DNA from: Alphaproteobacteria bacterium
GTDB lineage: Bacteria > Pseudomonadota > Alphaproteobacteria > UBA8366 > Aestuariispiraceae
Assembly (NCBI GenBank): GCA_030065235.1
Contig: JASJDC010000001.1
Location: 62,001-126,000, forward strand
Length of the DNA stretch: 64,000 bases
Direction of reading: 5' to 3'
Part shown: positions 26,235 to 36,088 of the stretch, one piece after another
Position numbering within the stretch: the first letter of the stretch is position 1
Layout of the letters: each line of letters begins with the position of its first letter
Made by a program: the position numbers and the translations under genes
The notes under the pieces: model-generated
What the model saw: the letters and a program-made list of their open reading frames with translations, nothing else
Databases searched by the model: none
What the model was told of the DNA's origin: nothing

Positions 26235-26696
26235 TTAGGGAGCGGGCCAAACATAGCGCATGTCCGGCAAGCGCTCTTCATTCCGGTCGCCGGCCGTTTG
26301 TTCCGCGATGACGAAGCCATTCTTTTCGTAGAAGGCGCGCGCTCTCCGGTTAGCCTGAAAACACCAGAGCGTCAGGCCGGAAGGCCGCCGGGTTTTCGCC
26401 TCATCCACCAACCGGCGTCCAACGCTTTGAGACCAATGATCCGGCGCGACATACAACAAATGGATTTCATCTTGGTCCAAAGCCAGAAAACCCAAAATAC
26501 GCTGATCGCTGGTTGTTTTCGCGTTCTTGGCCACCAGGACCTCGCACGAACCAAAGATCTGCTGTTCAATGAATCGGCGCTTTTCACCGTCGGTGTAAAG
26601 TTCGGGCAGAAAATCCAAGGTTTCCAAAGACGCGATGAAGGTGGCGGCGACCGCCGATGCGTCGCTGTCCTGCGCATCGTGAATCTGAACGGCCAA
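26235..26696 (-). CDS. GNAT-family N-acetyltransferase
   Basis: A 153-residue GNAT protein. The central segment ALDQDEIHLLYVAPDHWSQS followed by VGRRLVDEA is the acetyl-CoA-binding motif A region (the usual Q/R-x-x-G-x-G/A loop reads QSVGRR), and the C-terminal ANRRARAFYEKNGF is motif B. No ATG is found near the N-terminus; a TTG at 26696, 11 bp after the stop of the sulfur transporter gene, is the most plausible start, so translation may be coupled. Substrate unknown. It is the last gene of the minus-strand run from glpK. Confidence 0.78.
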   Translation of the reverse strand: MAVQIHDAQDSDASAVAATFIASLETLDFLPELYTDGEKRRFIEQQIFGSCEVLVAKNAKTTSDQRILGFLALDQDEIHLLYVAPDHWSQSVGRRLVDEAKTRRPSGLTLWCFQANRRARAFYEKNGFVIAEQTAGDRNEERLPDMRYVWPAP

Positions 26697-26707
26697 CGCT
26701 GGACGCC

Positions 26708-27895
26708 CTATAACCGAAACAGCGGGCGCAGTTTGACGCCGAGGAAGTTGCCGGCCAGCGCGCAGAACAGCCAGAGCACCCCGTGCAGGCTGCCTGACGC
26801 TGTGCCGCTGAAAAACGAGCCGATATTGCAGCCGAACGCCAGACGCGCGCCATAGCCCAGCATTAAGCCGCCAATAATGGCCGCCGCCGCCGGGCCGAGT
26901 CCGATCCTGAAACTTGGCGAGTATTTCCCGGCCAGACCCGCCGCCGCCAGGGCCCCGATCATGATCCCGATATTCATCAGCGAGGTCTTGTTCTGCAGCA
27001 GGTCGGCTTCCAGCCGCCAGGCGTTGCGGCGCCAATAGTCCGACTCCGCCAGGGGCAGGCCCAGCGCGTCCGCCGCTTGGCCGCCCCAAGTCACGAATCC
27101 GCTGGTCACGCCCCATGGCCCCCCGGAAAGCGCCAGGGTCGCGAAGTTCAAAAGCGCCAGCGCGACGGCGCCCCAGACCCACGGCCAGGCGCCGCGCAGC
27201 AGCGGATGGCGCGTCTCGTCTCCGGCGCGCGCGTGCGAGATCAACCGTCCGTGCCGGCGCTTCTCGATCCAATAGGACAGCGCGGCGATGGCGGCGAAGA
27301 AGGAGAGGGCGAGCGCCAGTGCGTTCACCGCGCCGAATTCCCGCACGATAGAGATGCGGCCGAGCGAGGGCAGGGAGAGCCACCAATCCAAATGCAGCGT
27401 CCCAATCACCGACCCGATAATGAAAAACAGCAAGGTGATGACCATCCGGCTGTTGCCGCCGCCGACGGTGAAAAGGGTTCCGCTGGCGCAGGCGCCGCCC
27501 AATTGCATGCCGACGCCGAAGATGAAGGCGCCGACCGCGACCGACATGCCGACCGGATGCACGAAACCGTAGACGTCGCGCCCGAACAGCTCGCGCGCCT
27601 CCATCGCCGGGAAGAATAACAGGCAGGCGAGCGCCAGCATGAGCATCTGGCCGCGCACGCCCGCCCCTTTCCCTTCTGTGAGGAAAGCCCGCCAAGAGCC
27701 GGTGAACCCGAAGCTGGCGGCGTAGAGCACGCCGCCCAGCGCTAGGCCGATTGCGAACAGACCCGCCGTGCGCATGCCGAACTCGGTCGCCGTGTAGAAC
27801 AGGATATAGGTCCCGAAAATTGCCGCCAGACGGATTGCAAGACGGCTCTTGGCGGTTCCGGGACGGGGCCCAATCAAAACGGCCAATCTACTCAA
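26708..27895 (-). CDS. YeeE/YedE (TsuA-like) sulfur-compound transporter
   Basis: Inner-membrane protein with many hydrophobic segments over 395 residues. It has the two hallmark cysteine motifs, GGACASG (C136) and FGCNIGS (C356), which line the thiosulfate path in TsuA. This is the long, fused two-repeat form. TTG 27895 is the best start: AGGAG lies 7 nt upstream and the conserved membrane region begins soon after. The TsuB/TusA-like sulfur carrier that often accompanies it is not adjacent. It lies between a CoA-transferase (24 bp) and a GNAT (11 bp) in one direction. Selenium or thiosulfate transport is inferred from the family. Confidence 0.88.
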   Translation of the reverse strand: MSRLAVLIGPRPGTAKSRLAIRLAAIFGTYILFYTATEFGMRTAGLFAIGLALGGVLYAASFGFTGSWRAFLTEGKGAGVRGQMLMLALACLLFFPAMEARELFGRDVYGFVHPVGMSVAVGAFIFGVGMQLGGACASGTLFTVGGGNSRMVITLLFFIIGSVIGTLHLDWWLSLPSLGRISIVREFGAVNALALALSFFAAIAALSYWIEKRRHGRLISHARAGDETRHPLLRGAWPWVWGAVALALLNFATLALSGGPWGVTSGFVTWGGQAADALGLPLAESDYWRRNAWRLEADLLQNKTSLMNIGIMIGALAAAGLAGKYSPSFRIGLGPAAAAIIGGLMLGYGARLAFGCNIGSFFSGTASGSLHGVLWLFCALAGNFLGVKLRPLFRL

Positions 27896-27919
27896 CTCAC
27901 GGCTCCTCTCGGCGCGGCC

Positions 27920-29047
27920 TTACTCCGCTGAGAACTCTTTGCGGATGGCGTCGCTGTGCTCGCCGAGCGGCGGCACCGGGCCGAAACCTGTGGGGCCGCC
28001 TTCAACGCGTATCGGCGACGCTATCAACGCGATTTCCGCACCGGACGGCAAATCAACTGGCTGTGTTCGAAGCTGCGGATGATCAATCAGACCGTCCACC
28101 GTGTTGACCCGCCCGAAGGCGATGGACGCCGACCTCAAGCGCTGCGCGAGATCGGCGCTGTCGATTTTGGTGAAGACGGTCTCGATAACGGCGTCCAGTT
28201 CGGCCCGGTTTTGGACCCGTTTGGTCGGATCGTCGAAACGCGGATCCGCCGCCAAGCCGGCGTCGCCGAGAATCTCGGCGCAGAGGGTGCGCCACTCGCG
28301 CTCATTCTGGATCGAAATCAGGATCAATTCGCCGTCGGCGCACGGAAAGGCGCCATAGGGCGCGATGCTGGGATGCGCCAGACCGACCCGTTTCGGCGCC
28401 TTGCCGCCATAGCGGCGCTGAAGATAAGGCACCGTCATCCAATCGGCCATGGAATCGAACAAAGAGGCCTGGATCGCCTTGCCGACGCCGGTTCGCCCGC
28501 GTTCGACCAGCGCCTCCAGGGCGGCGGAATAGGCGTAGAGGCCCGTGGCGATGTCGACAACCGAAACACCGACCCGCCCCGGCGCCTCCGGCGAACCGGT
28601 GACCGAGGCCAGCCCGCTTTCGGCTTGAACCAACAAGTCGTAGGCCTTCATGTCCCGATAGGGCCCGTCTTCGCCATAGCCGGTGATGTCGATCGTGATC
28701 AGACGGGGATGCTCCGACCGCAGCGCCTGCGAGCCGAACCCGGCCCGGGCGGCCGCGCCTGGGGCGAGATTCTGAATAAAGACATCCGCCTTGCTGAGGA
28801 TCCGATGCAAAAGAGCGCTGTCACCCGGATCCTTGATATCGACGATGAGCGATTCTTTACCACGGTTGAGCCAGACGAAATAGGCGCTTTCTCCCATGAC
28901 CAGCGCGTCATAGCGGCGCGCAAAATCGCCTTCCGCGCGTTCCAGTTTGATGACGCGCGCGCCGGCGTCGGCGAACCGCATGGTGCAATAGGGCGCGGCG
29001 ACCGCTTGCTCGAGGCTGACCACGAGAAGACCGTCAAGCGCGCCCAT
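27920..29047 (-). CDS. CaiB/BaiF family CoA-transferase
   Basis: Class III CoA-transferase of 375 residues. Catalytic aspartate D137 lies in KAYDLLVQAESG, the form seen in formyl-CoA or succinyl-CoA transferases, and unlike the GHD-x-N-Y racemase motif of the other CaiB gene at 6172-7323. ITGYGEDGPY and the N-terminal VVSLEQAVAAPYCTMRFA are family signatures. The start at 29047 is 11 bp after the stop of the hybrid kinase gene, and the sulfur transporter follows 24 bp later, implying co-transcription. The acyl donor and acceptor cannot be deduced. Confidence 0.9.
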   Translation of the reverse strand: MGALDGLLVVSLEQAVAAPYCTMRFADAGARVIKLERAEGDFARRYDALVMGESAYFVWLNRGKESLIVDIKDPGDSALLHRILSKADVFIQNLAPGAAARAGFGSQALRSEHPRLITIDITGYGEDGPYRDMKAYDLLVQAESGLASVTGSPEAPGRVGVSVVDIATGLYAYSAALEALVERGRTGVGKAIQASLFDSMADWMTVPYLQRRYGGKAPKRVGLAHPSIAPYGAFPCADGELILISIQNEREWRTLCAEILGDAGLAADPRFDDPTKRVQNRAELDAVIETVFTKIDSADLAQRLRSASIAFGRVNTVDGLIDHPQLRTQPVDLPSGAEIALIASPIRVEGGPTGFGPVPPLGEHSDAIRKEFSAE

Positions 29048-29058
29048 GCTGTGATGCT

Positions 29059-31965
29059 TCAGACCCGGCCCGTTGCGCGCGCGTCGGGCTCGCCGATGGC
29101 GGCGCGGATGGCTGAGGCGGCCAATCGCCGGCGCGCGTCAAGCGACAGGCGATCGGGCGTGGCCGACGCCGCGTCTCGATCCGGGCCTTCATACTGATCC
29201 GGTCCGCAATGGCCGGTGGCGTCGCCGATCGCCTCGAACAGTTTGTCCGGCAGGACCGGCTTGGCGACGAAGCCGTCCATGCCCGCTTGCAGATATTGCT
29301 CGCGGTCGCCGCGCATGGCGTTGGCGGTCACGCCGACGATCGGCAGCCGACGATCCGATTCCCACTCCGATTCGCGGATCAGTTTGGTCGCGGTGGCTCC
29401 GTCGATCTCCGGCATTTGCGCATCCATCAGCACGATGTCGTAGGCGCCCGAAACCGCCATTCGGACAGCGTCACGGCCGTTGTCGGCGACATCGCAGTGA
29501 TGGCCGGCGCGCGACAGGAACGCTTGGATCAGCTTCTGATTGATCGGCCTGTCCTCCGCCAACAGCACGTTGAGGCGTTTCGGCGGCAAGCGCCGATACC
29601 GCAGCGACCTTTCTGAACGGGTCGCCGCGGCGGCGCGTTGCGCGGCCTTCAACGGAATCTTGAACCAAAAGGCGCTGCCGATCCCGACGGCGCTTTCCAC
29701 GCCGATCTCGCCATGCATCAGATCGACGAGCTGCCGGCTTATGGCCAAACCCAGCCCTGTACCGCCGAACCGGCGTGTCGTCGACGCGTCCGCTTGGGTG
29801 AACTTCTCGAACAAGCGCTCCTGATGCGCCTGGTCGACGCCGACGCCTGTGTCCTGGACCGTACATGTCAGAAGCACATCCCCGTCTTCCTGCGCCTCTG
29901 TCTCTGCGGTCAGAGAGACATGACCGTGATCGGTGAATTTTATCGCGTTGCCAATCAGGTTGATCAGCACTTGCCGCAGACGCGTCGGGTCCCCCTGCAA
30001 GGCGGGGTTCTCGCCTTCATAAGCGGGGCAGCGGAACACGATCCCCTTGCTGTGCGCCCTGGGCGAGAAAATCTTCCTGATCGTTGCGATCAGGTCGTTG
30101 AGGTCGAAGGCTGTCACTTCCAAATCGACATGGCCGGACTCGATCTTCGACAAGTCGAGCAAGTCGTCGATCAGGGATAGCAGCGCCTCTGACGACACGA
30201 TGACGGCGTCAAGATAGTCGCGCTGCTCCTCGTCGAGCCGGGTCTGCATCAGCAATTGGGCGCCGCCGATGACGCCGTTCATGGGGGTGCGGATTTCATG
30301 ACTCATATTCGCCAGGAAGTCGGATTTCGCCCGGTTCGCCGCTTCGGCGCGGTCTCGTTCGGAGGCGTAGTCCTGTGTGATCATGCGGAGCTGGTTGGCC
30401 TGCTCCTCCAGCGTCTTGTTCGCCTCGGCCAGTTCCAGAACCGTCTTTCGCAGCGCCTGTTCGGCGTGTTTCCGGTCGGAGATATCGTGGATCGAGCCCG
30501 CCATGCGGAATGCGTAATCGTTCTCGTCCCTTTCCGCCTGACCGCGAATATGCACCCAGCGGGTCTCGCCGTCGTCACGCGCAAGGCGAACCTCGAGATT
30601 GTAGGGCGCGCCGGTTCGGATATGGGCGTTGAAGACTTGCCTATTGCGGCCAAGATCGTCGGGGTGGAGCCGGCTTTGGATCAACGATGTCGGCGCTACG
30701 GCGCCAGGCCATTCGACGCCCATGATCTCCTTAAACCGGTCGGACATATAGAGGCTGTCGTCTGCGGCTGACCAAATCCACAGTCCCGCCGCAGAGCCGC
30801 GCGTCGAGAGTTCGAACCGTTCCTCGCTTTCGCGCAAGGCGTTCTCGGCTGCGATTCGATCGGTTGCGTCGACGCCCGAGGCGACAAATCCTTGGACGGT
30901 TCCGGTCTCGTCCAAATAGGGGCTGTAACGCCAATCAATCCGCCGCAGTGAACCGTCGCGCGCTTGGACGGCGGTGCGGTAGTCGCTGGATTGGCCCGCC
31001 ATGACCTTCTCGATGACCGGCGCCACTGTTTCCCATCGCTCCTCCGGCAGGAAATCCTGGATATTCACGCCGATCAGGTCCTGATCCTCGGCGGCGAAAA
31101 CCTCTTGATAGGCGCGATTGACGAAGCGAAAGCGCAAATTGCGGTCGACATAGGCGATCAGGGTCGGCGAGGTCTGGGTGACGATTTCCAGAACCGCCTC
31201 ATTCTCGCGCAACGCACGCTCGGTTTCGACCTGCGAGGTGACGACGACGCCGAAAGACAGATAGCCCTCAATCTCGCCGTCATCGCCGCGATGCGGCGTG
31301 ATGGTCCATTGCACGACATGTTGCGCGCCTGTGAGGTCGATTACCGGCGTGACTTCGGTGACCGTTTCACCGCGTGAAACCCGGCGGAACAAAGCGCTTT
31401 GCGTATCGGGATTGAACGGCGACCCATGCGACAGCGCCCGTCCCTTGATCGCGGCGGCGCCGACCCCGAAGAATTTGGAGAACGCGCGGTTGCAGAACTC
31501 ATAGCGCAATGCAGGATCGGCGTAGAAGACCAGTGTCGCCGAGGTGTCATTGACCAACCGCAGAAGCCGCTCCTTGCCCGCCAATTGGTTCTCGCGCAAA
31601 ACGTCGTCGGTGACGTCTTCCAGATCGACTAGGACGAACGCGTCTCCGGCCGCGTTCGTGTAGGGCTTACCCGTGGCGGCGATCGACTTCTTTTCGCCGT
31701 CATACGGATAGGAGATCACGCTTTGTACGGTCTCGCCCTTCAAGGCGCGGTCCACGTAGGGGCGCACCACAGAGAAACGCTCCGGCCCCAATACTTCCAG
31801 GACGGTCATGCCGGCGACGGTCTGGTCTTCGGACGCCAGCCATCGGGCGTTGAACGCTCGGTTGGCGTAGACATAGCGATAGTGGCTGTCGATGATCGCA
31901 AGCAGGCTCGGCGATTGGTCGACGAGCGCGCGCAGCATCTGGTCGAATTTCGGACCTTCGATCAT
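29059..31965 (-). CDS. hybrid sensor histidine kinase with four PAS domains and a receiver
   Basis: Soluble signalling protein of 968 residues without membrane segments. Four PAS domains occupy about residues 10-120, 130-245, 255-370 and 385-500, the last with a PAC-like end (VHIRGQAERDEN). A coiled stretch leads to HisKA with phospho-acceptor H556 (MSHEIRTPMNG), then a HATPase domain with N, G1 and G2 boxes (NLIGNAIKFT, DTGVGV, GTGLGLA) and a C-terminal receiver with D848 (LMDAQMPEIDG). No Hpt domain follows. It is tightly followed by the CoA-transferase gene (11 bp), so its signal may concern that pathway or redox state; the output regulator is unknown. Confidence 0.94.
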   Translation of the reverse strand: MIEGPKFDQMLRALVDQSPSLLAIIDSHYRYVYANRAFNARWLASEDQTVAGMTVLEVLGPERFSVVRPYVDRALKGETVQSVISYPYDGEKKSIAATGKPYTNAAGDAFVLVDLEDVTDDVLRENQLAGKERLLRLVNDTSATLVFYADPALRYEFCNRAFSKFFGVGAAAIKGRALSHGSPFNPDTQSALFRRVSRGETVTEVTPVIDLTGAQHVVQWTITPHRGDDGEIEGYLSFGVVVTSQVETERALRENEAVLEIVTQTSPTLIAYVDRNLRFRFVNRAYQEVFAAEDQDLIGVNIQDFLPEERWETVAPVIEKVMAGQSSDYRTAVQARDGSLRRIDWRYSPYLDETGTVQGFVASGVDATDRIAAENALRESEERFELSTRGSAAGLWIWSAADDSLYMSDRFKEIMGVEWPGAVAPTSLIQSRLHPDDLGRNRQVFNAHIRTGAPYNLEVRLARDDGETRWVHIRGQAERDENDYAFRMAGSIHDISDRKHAEQALRKTVLELAEANKTLEEQANQLRMITQDYASERDRAEAANRAKSDFLANMSHEIRTPMNGVIGGAQLLMQTRLDEEQRDYLDAVIVSSEALLSLIDDLLDLSKIESGHVDLEVTAFDLNDLIATIRKIFSPRAHSKGIVFRCPAYEGENPALQGDPTRLRQVLINLIGNAIKFTDHGHVSLTAETEAQEDGDVLLTCTVQDTGVGVDQAHQERLFEKFTQADASTTRRFGGTGLGLAISRQLVDLMHGEIGVESAVGIGSAFWFKIPLKAAQRAAAATRSERSLRYRRLPPKRLNVLLAEDRPINQKLIQAFLSRAGHHCDVADNGRDAVRMAVSGAYDIVLMDAQMPEIDGATATKLIRESEWESDRRLPIVGVTANAMRGDREQYLQAGMDGFVAKPVLPDKLFEAIGDATGHCGPDQYEGPDRDAASATPDRLSLDARRRLAASAIRAAIGEPDARATGRV

Positions 31966-32027
31966 TCGGAAGTGTCGTCCGAGCGGGCGGTGCTGTCTAG
32001 TCGCGACGACACAGTTGTTTTTGGAAG

Positions 32028-33512
32028 CTAAGGCTTGTGCAGGGTCCTCGCCACGGCGTTCTCCCAGCCTGAGAGCAGCTTGCGTCGCGCGACCGCATCA
32101 ATCCGGGGTTCAAACCGGCGTTCGAGGCGCCAGGCCTCGGCGATCCCGTCAAGACCCGCCAGAAGACCTGCCTGATGGGCCGCGAGATAGGCCGCGCCCA
32201 GCGCCGTCGTCTCGGTCACGATCGGGCGGTCAACCGGTTTGCCAAGCGCGTCGGCCAAGAATTGCGCAAACCAGTCATTCGCGACCATGCCGCCGTCGAC
32301 CCGCACCGTCTCCGGCGCAATGCCGTCCTTCTCCATGGCGACGAACAGATCGACCGTCTGATAGGCGACTGATTCCAACGCCGCCCGGGCGAAATGCGCC
32401 GGGCCGCTGTCGCGTGTCAGACCGAACATCGCACCGCGCGCCTCTGGCCGCCAATAGGGCGCGCCGAGACCGACGAAAGCCGGCACCAGATAAACCCCGC
32501 CATTGTCGTCGAGGCTCTCCGCCATTTTCTGGCTTTCCGCCGCGGACGCGATGACGCCAAGCCCGTCCCGCAGCCATTGGATTGCGGCCCCGGCGACGAA
32601 GATCGACCCTTCCAGCGCGTAATGCGTCTTGCCGTCGATCCGGCTGGCGATGGTGGTCAAGAGCCGGTTCTTCGAGAGAACAGCACTGTCGCCGGTGTTG
32701 ATGATGGCGAAACACCCCGTGCCGTAGGTGCTTTTGATCGAACCCGGCGCGAAGCAAGCCTGTCCGATCGCGGCCGCCTGCTGGTCGCCCGCCACGCCTA
32801 GGATCGGCAGATCGAGGCCCAAATGTTCGGCTTTGGCCGCACCGAAATCCGCCGCGCAGTCCAGCACGTCGGGCAGGATCTCGCGCGGAACGCGGAAGAT
32901 CCGAAGCAGCTCCGCGTCCCAATCCTGGCTATGGATGTTGAACAGGCTGGTGCGTGAGGCGTTGGTGACGTCGGTGACATGCCGCTCGCCGTCCGTGAGC
33001 CGCCAAATCAAGAAACTGTCGACCGTGCCGGCGCAAAGCTCGCCGCGTTCCGCTCGCGCCCGCGCCCCCGGCACGGCGTCGAGGATGAAGTCGAACTTCG
33101 TCGCCGAAAAATAAGGGTCCAGCACCAGACCTGTCTTCGGCCGCACCGCTTCCTCGGCCCCTTTCTTGGTCAGCGTCGCGCAGGTTTCTGTCGTCCGCCG
33201 GTCTTGCCAGACAATCGCGTTGTGGATCGCTTCGCCGGTCTCCCGGTCCCAGATGATCGCGGTTTCGCGTTGATTGGTCAGGCCGATAGCGTGGACCGTC
33301 GCGCCGTCGGGGGTCTGGGCCAGCGCCTGTTTGCAAACGTCGATGGTCGAGGACCAGATATCCTCTGGATCGTGCTCGACCCAGCCGTCCTTCGGGTAGT
33401 GCTGCGGAAACTCCTGCTGCGCCGAGGCCACCGGTACGCCGGCCGCGGTAAAGAGAATGGCGCGGCTGCTGGTCGTCCCCTGATCGATCGCGAGAATAAG
33501 GTCTGTCGACAC
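32028..33512 (-). CDS. glpK: glycerol kinase
   Basis: Phosphorylates glycerol to glycerol 3-phosphate. GTG 33512 is chosen: GGGAGGG lies upstream and the resulting 494 residues match the family length. The N-terminal phosphate loop [11 protein letters not shown], the [10 protein letters not shown] and WQDRRT substrate segments, GTGCF and the C-terminal VDGGMVAND are all intact. No glpF, glpD or glpR is adjacent; the hybrid kinase gene follows 62 bp downstream on the same strand. Confidence 0.96.
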   Translation of the reverse strand: MSTDLILAIDQGTTSSRAILFTAAGVPVASAQQEFPQHYPKDGWVEHDPEDIWSSTIDVCKQALAQTPDGATVHAIGLTNQRETAIIWDRETGEAIHNAIVWQDRRTTETCATLTKKGAEEAVRPKTGLVLDPYFSATKFDFILDAVPGARARAERGELCAGTVDSFLIWRLTDGERHVTDVTNASRTSLFNIHSQDWDAELLRIFRVPREILPDVLDCAADFGAAKAEHLGLDLPILGVAGDQQAAAIGQACFAPGSIKSTYGTGCFAIINTGDSAVLSKNRLLTTIASRIDGKTHYALEGSIFVAGAAIQWLRDGLGVIASAAESQKMAESLDDNGGVYLVPAFVGLGAPYWRPEARGAMFGLTRDSGPAHFARAALESVAYQTVDLFVAMEKDGIAPETVRVDGGMVANDWFAQFLADALGKPVDRPIVTETTALGAAYLAAHQAGLLAGLDGIAEAWRLERRFEPRIDAVARRKLLSGWENAVARTLHKP

Positions 33513-33613
33513 GTTTTTGGCCCTCCCAAGCCGTAACACTTTATCCAACCATGCGGCGGGTCGGAAAACCGGTCAATCTCCCGGTAGATCACCAAGGTCC
33601 TGCATCTGGCCCG

Positions 33614-35197
33614 TCAGGCCCGTTCCTTAGCGGCGGTGAATTGAACGTCTGGGTTCTGTTCGGTCTGGTAGTTCAATTCCCAGGCGTTGCGCGCCAGGAA
33701 GACCGGATCGCCGTCGCCATCCACGCCCATCGCGGCGCTGTTGCCGTCGATCAGCTTCTTCAGGGCCGCCTTGTCGTCGGAATAGACCCAGCGTGCGGTG
33801 TCGAACGGGGCGGGCTCCAGGCTGATGGCGACGCCGTATTCCTGGTTCACGCGCGTCGTCAGCACGTCCAACTGAAGCTGCCCGACCACGCCGACGATCC
33901 AATCACCGCCCAATGTGCGCTTAAAGACCTGGGTGACGCCTTCTTCCGACAGGCCGACGAGCGCCTTTTCCAGATGCTTGGATTTCATCGGATCGTCCAG
34001 CCGCACCCGGCGCAGGATCTCCGGCGCGAAATTCGGGATGTCGGTGAAGCGCAGCTTCTCCGTCTCGGTCAGCGTGTCGCCGACCCGCAGAGCGCCGTGA
34101 TTGGGTACGCCGATAATGTCTCCGGGCCAAGCCTCGTCCGCCAATTCCCGATCCTCGGCGAAAAACAGGATTGGATTATGGATCGCCATTTGTTTGCCCG
34201 ACCGCATGTGGTTCAGCTTCATGCCGCGCGAGAACTTGCCCGAGCAGATGCGCATAAAGGCGATCCGGTCCCGGTGCTTCGGGTCCATATTCGCCTGAAC
34301 CTTGAAAACGAAGCCCGTGACCTTGTCCTCGCCGGGCGTAATGGCGCGTTTGTCGCTGCTCTGGCTGCGCGGCGGCGGGGCGTTGCGTCCGATCCCGGCC
34401 AGCAGTTCGGAGACGCCGAAATTCCTGAGCGCGCTGCCGAAAAAGACCGGCGTCATATGGCCGCCGCGATAGGCCTCCAGATCGAAGGCCGGGCTGGCGT
34501 CGCGCGCCAACTCCGCTTCTTCGCGCAGGGTCGTCAGTTGCTCTTCCGGCAGGCGCGCATCCAGGATCGGGTCGTCGAGGCCGGAGACCTGGACAACCTC
34601 GCTGGCGCCGCCTTCCTGCATCAGGATCAGCCGGTCGCCGACAAGGTCATAGCAGCCGAGGAAATTGCGCCCCATGCCGATGGGCCAGGACATTGGCGTC
34701 ACGTCGAGCGCTAGAGTCTCGCCGATCTCGTCCAGGATTTCGAACGGGTCGCGCGCCTCACGGTCCAGTTTGTTGACGAAGGTGGTGATCGGGATGTCGC
34801 GCAGGCGGCATACCTCGAACAGTTTCAGGGTTTGGGGTTCGATCCCGCGCGCCGCGTCGATCACCATCACCGCGCTATCGACCGCCGTCAGGGTGCGGTA
34901 CGTATCCTCGGAGAAATCCTCGTGCCCTGGCGTGTCGAGCAAGTTGAAGGTGATGCCGCTATTCTGGAAGGTCATGACAGAGGTTGTGACCGAGATGCCG
35001 CGCTCTTGTTCGATCTTCATCCAGTCTGAGCGCGCGCGGCGTCGTTCGCCCTTGGCCTTCACCTCGCCGGCGAGATGGATCGCGCCGCCAAGCAAGAGCA
35101 GCTTCTCGGTTAGGGTCGTCTTGCCCGCATCCGGGTGCGAGATAATAGCGAAGGTCCGCCGCATTTCTGCGGCGGCGGCGGGGGTCAGGGCGTTCAT
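33614..35197 (-). CDS. prfC: peptide chain release factor 3
   Basis: Translational GTPase that recycles RF1/RF2 after termination. The 527-residue product starts at ATG 35197 and has the P-loop SHPDAGKTTLTEK (about 20-32), switch II DTPGHEDF, NKLDRE specificity motif and the RF3-type C-terminal domain. The in-frame extension upstream of 35197 has no ribosome site. It lies 73 bp downstream of the DUF1194 gene on the same strand. Confidence 0.96.
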   Translation of the reverse strand: MNALTPAAAAEMRRTFAIISHPDAGKTTLTEKLLLLGGAIHLAGEVKAKGERRRARSDWMKIEQERGISVTTSVMTFQNSGITFNLLDTPGHEDFSEDTYRTLTAVDSAVMVIDAARGIEPQTLKLFEVCRLRDIPITTFVNKLDREARDPFEILDEIGETLALDVTPMSWPIGMGRNFLGCYDLVGDRLILMQEGGASEVVQVSGLDDPILDARLPEEQLTTLREEAELARDASPAFDLEAYRGGHMTPVFFGSALRNFGVSELLAGIGRNAPPPRSQSSDKRAITPGEDKVTGFVFKVQANMDPKHRDRIAFMRICSGKFSRGMKLNHMRSGKQMAIHNPILFFAEDRELADEAWPGDIIGVPNHGALRVGDTLTETEKLRFTDIPNFAPEILRRVRLDDPMKSKHLEKALVGLSEEGVTQVFKRTLGGDWIVGVVGQLQLDVLTTRVNQEYGVAISLEPAPFDTARWVYSDDKAALKKLIDGNSAAMGVDGDGDPVFLARNAWELNYQTEQNPDVQFTAAKERA

Positions 35198-35270
35198 GGC
35201 GGGTCCGTCGTCTGCTGCGCGCCGGGTTCTATTCCGACCCGGGCGCAACGGCAAGCGAGTGGGTGCTGCT

Positions 35271-35990
35271 CTAGCGGACGCCTTCTATCGGCGCGCCGCT
35301 ATCTGCGATCTCCAACAGCATCTTTTCAATCACCGCCTCGGCGAAATTCTCGTTGCGCTCGGCGATTTTGACGAAGGAGCCGATCCCGCCGATCACGTCG
35401 CGCTGATAATGGACATCCAACGGGATGCCGCCGGGTCCGCGATAGCCGCCGCGCCCGGAATTGATCACCAGGGCGTTGATTGTGATTCCCATGGCCACCG
35501 CGTCGTCCCGTGCGTCGGTGACCGGCCGGCCGCCGATATTCGGCCCGTCGCCGGAAATGTCGATAATCCGGCGGATGCCGCGATGCGGGTTGGTCTCCAT
35601 CAGGGTCACGCTGTAGTCGATGGCCGCTGAAATTGAGTTGTAGCCCCAGGCCTCACGCGGTGCGCTGCGCAGCGCCTCGGCGAAGGCCTGCGCCGACTCG
35701 GGCCCATCGATCACCGTCCAATCGACGATGGTGGCTTGGGACAGCGCGTCGCCCCACTCGACATAAGCGATGGCCGTCTTGCCGTGCAGTCCGCCGGTGA
35801 GCAGCGCCAGCACCTGATCGTTGGTGACCGCCGTCGCGTAGCCGTCGCGCTGAAGCGCCAATTCGATATCGTCGATCGAGCCGGACCCATCCGCCGCCAA
35901 GACCAGTTCCAAATCGACCGGAATGGTTTGCGCCTGGGTCGACTGTGAATAGGCGAACAAGGCGAAGACAAGGGTGAAAACGACTTTCAT
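35271..35990 (-). CDS. DUF1194 protein (secreted VWA-like), copy 1
   Basis: A 239-residue secreted protein. The signal peptide MKVVFTLVFALFAYSQSTQA is followed by a von Willebrand A-like domain with a metal-site motif D-G-S-G-S near residue 44 and DISGDGPNIGG later, both typical of DUF1194. These proteins are widespread in alphaproteobacteria and have no assigned role; metal-dependent adhesion is a guess from the fold. ATG 35990 gives the proper signal peptide. A second member lies at 43330-44013 with similar layout. Confidence 0.85.
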   Translation of the reverse strand: MKVVFTLVFALFAYSQSTQAQTIPVDLELVLAADGSGSIDDIELALQRDGYATAVTNDQVLALLTGGLHGKTAIAYVEWGDALSQATIVDWTVIDGPESAQAFAEALRSAPREAWGYNSISAAIDYSVTLMETNPHRGIRRIIDISGDGPNIGGRPVTDARDDAVAMGITINALVINSGRGGYRGPGGIPLDVHYQRDVIGGIGSFVKIAERNENFAEAVIEKMLLEIADSGAPIEGVR

Positions 35991-36088
35991 GGCGAGGGCG
36001 CTCCCGTATCGATCGTCCAACGGTACGACGGTGGGCGTGATTTGTCGCCTGCATTGCGATCAGGCGCGAAGAGGCGCAGTGTCGCGGC

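Noticed and set aside
26697-27695. N-terminal two thirds of a 486-residue frame ending in the GNAT
   Set aside because: This part is the sulfur transporter gene read in another frame; only the last 153 residues are protein-like.
31973-32011. TGTCGTC/GACGACA inverted repeat between glpK and the kinase gene
   Set aside because: Seven-base arms with a 25-nt loop and no T-run in the direction of transcription; too weak to call.
35226-35255. GC-rich hairpin between the DUF1194 and prfC genes
   Set aside because: The stem has a bulge and no T-run follows on the minus strand, so a terminator call is not supported.
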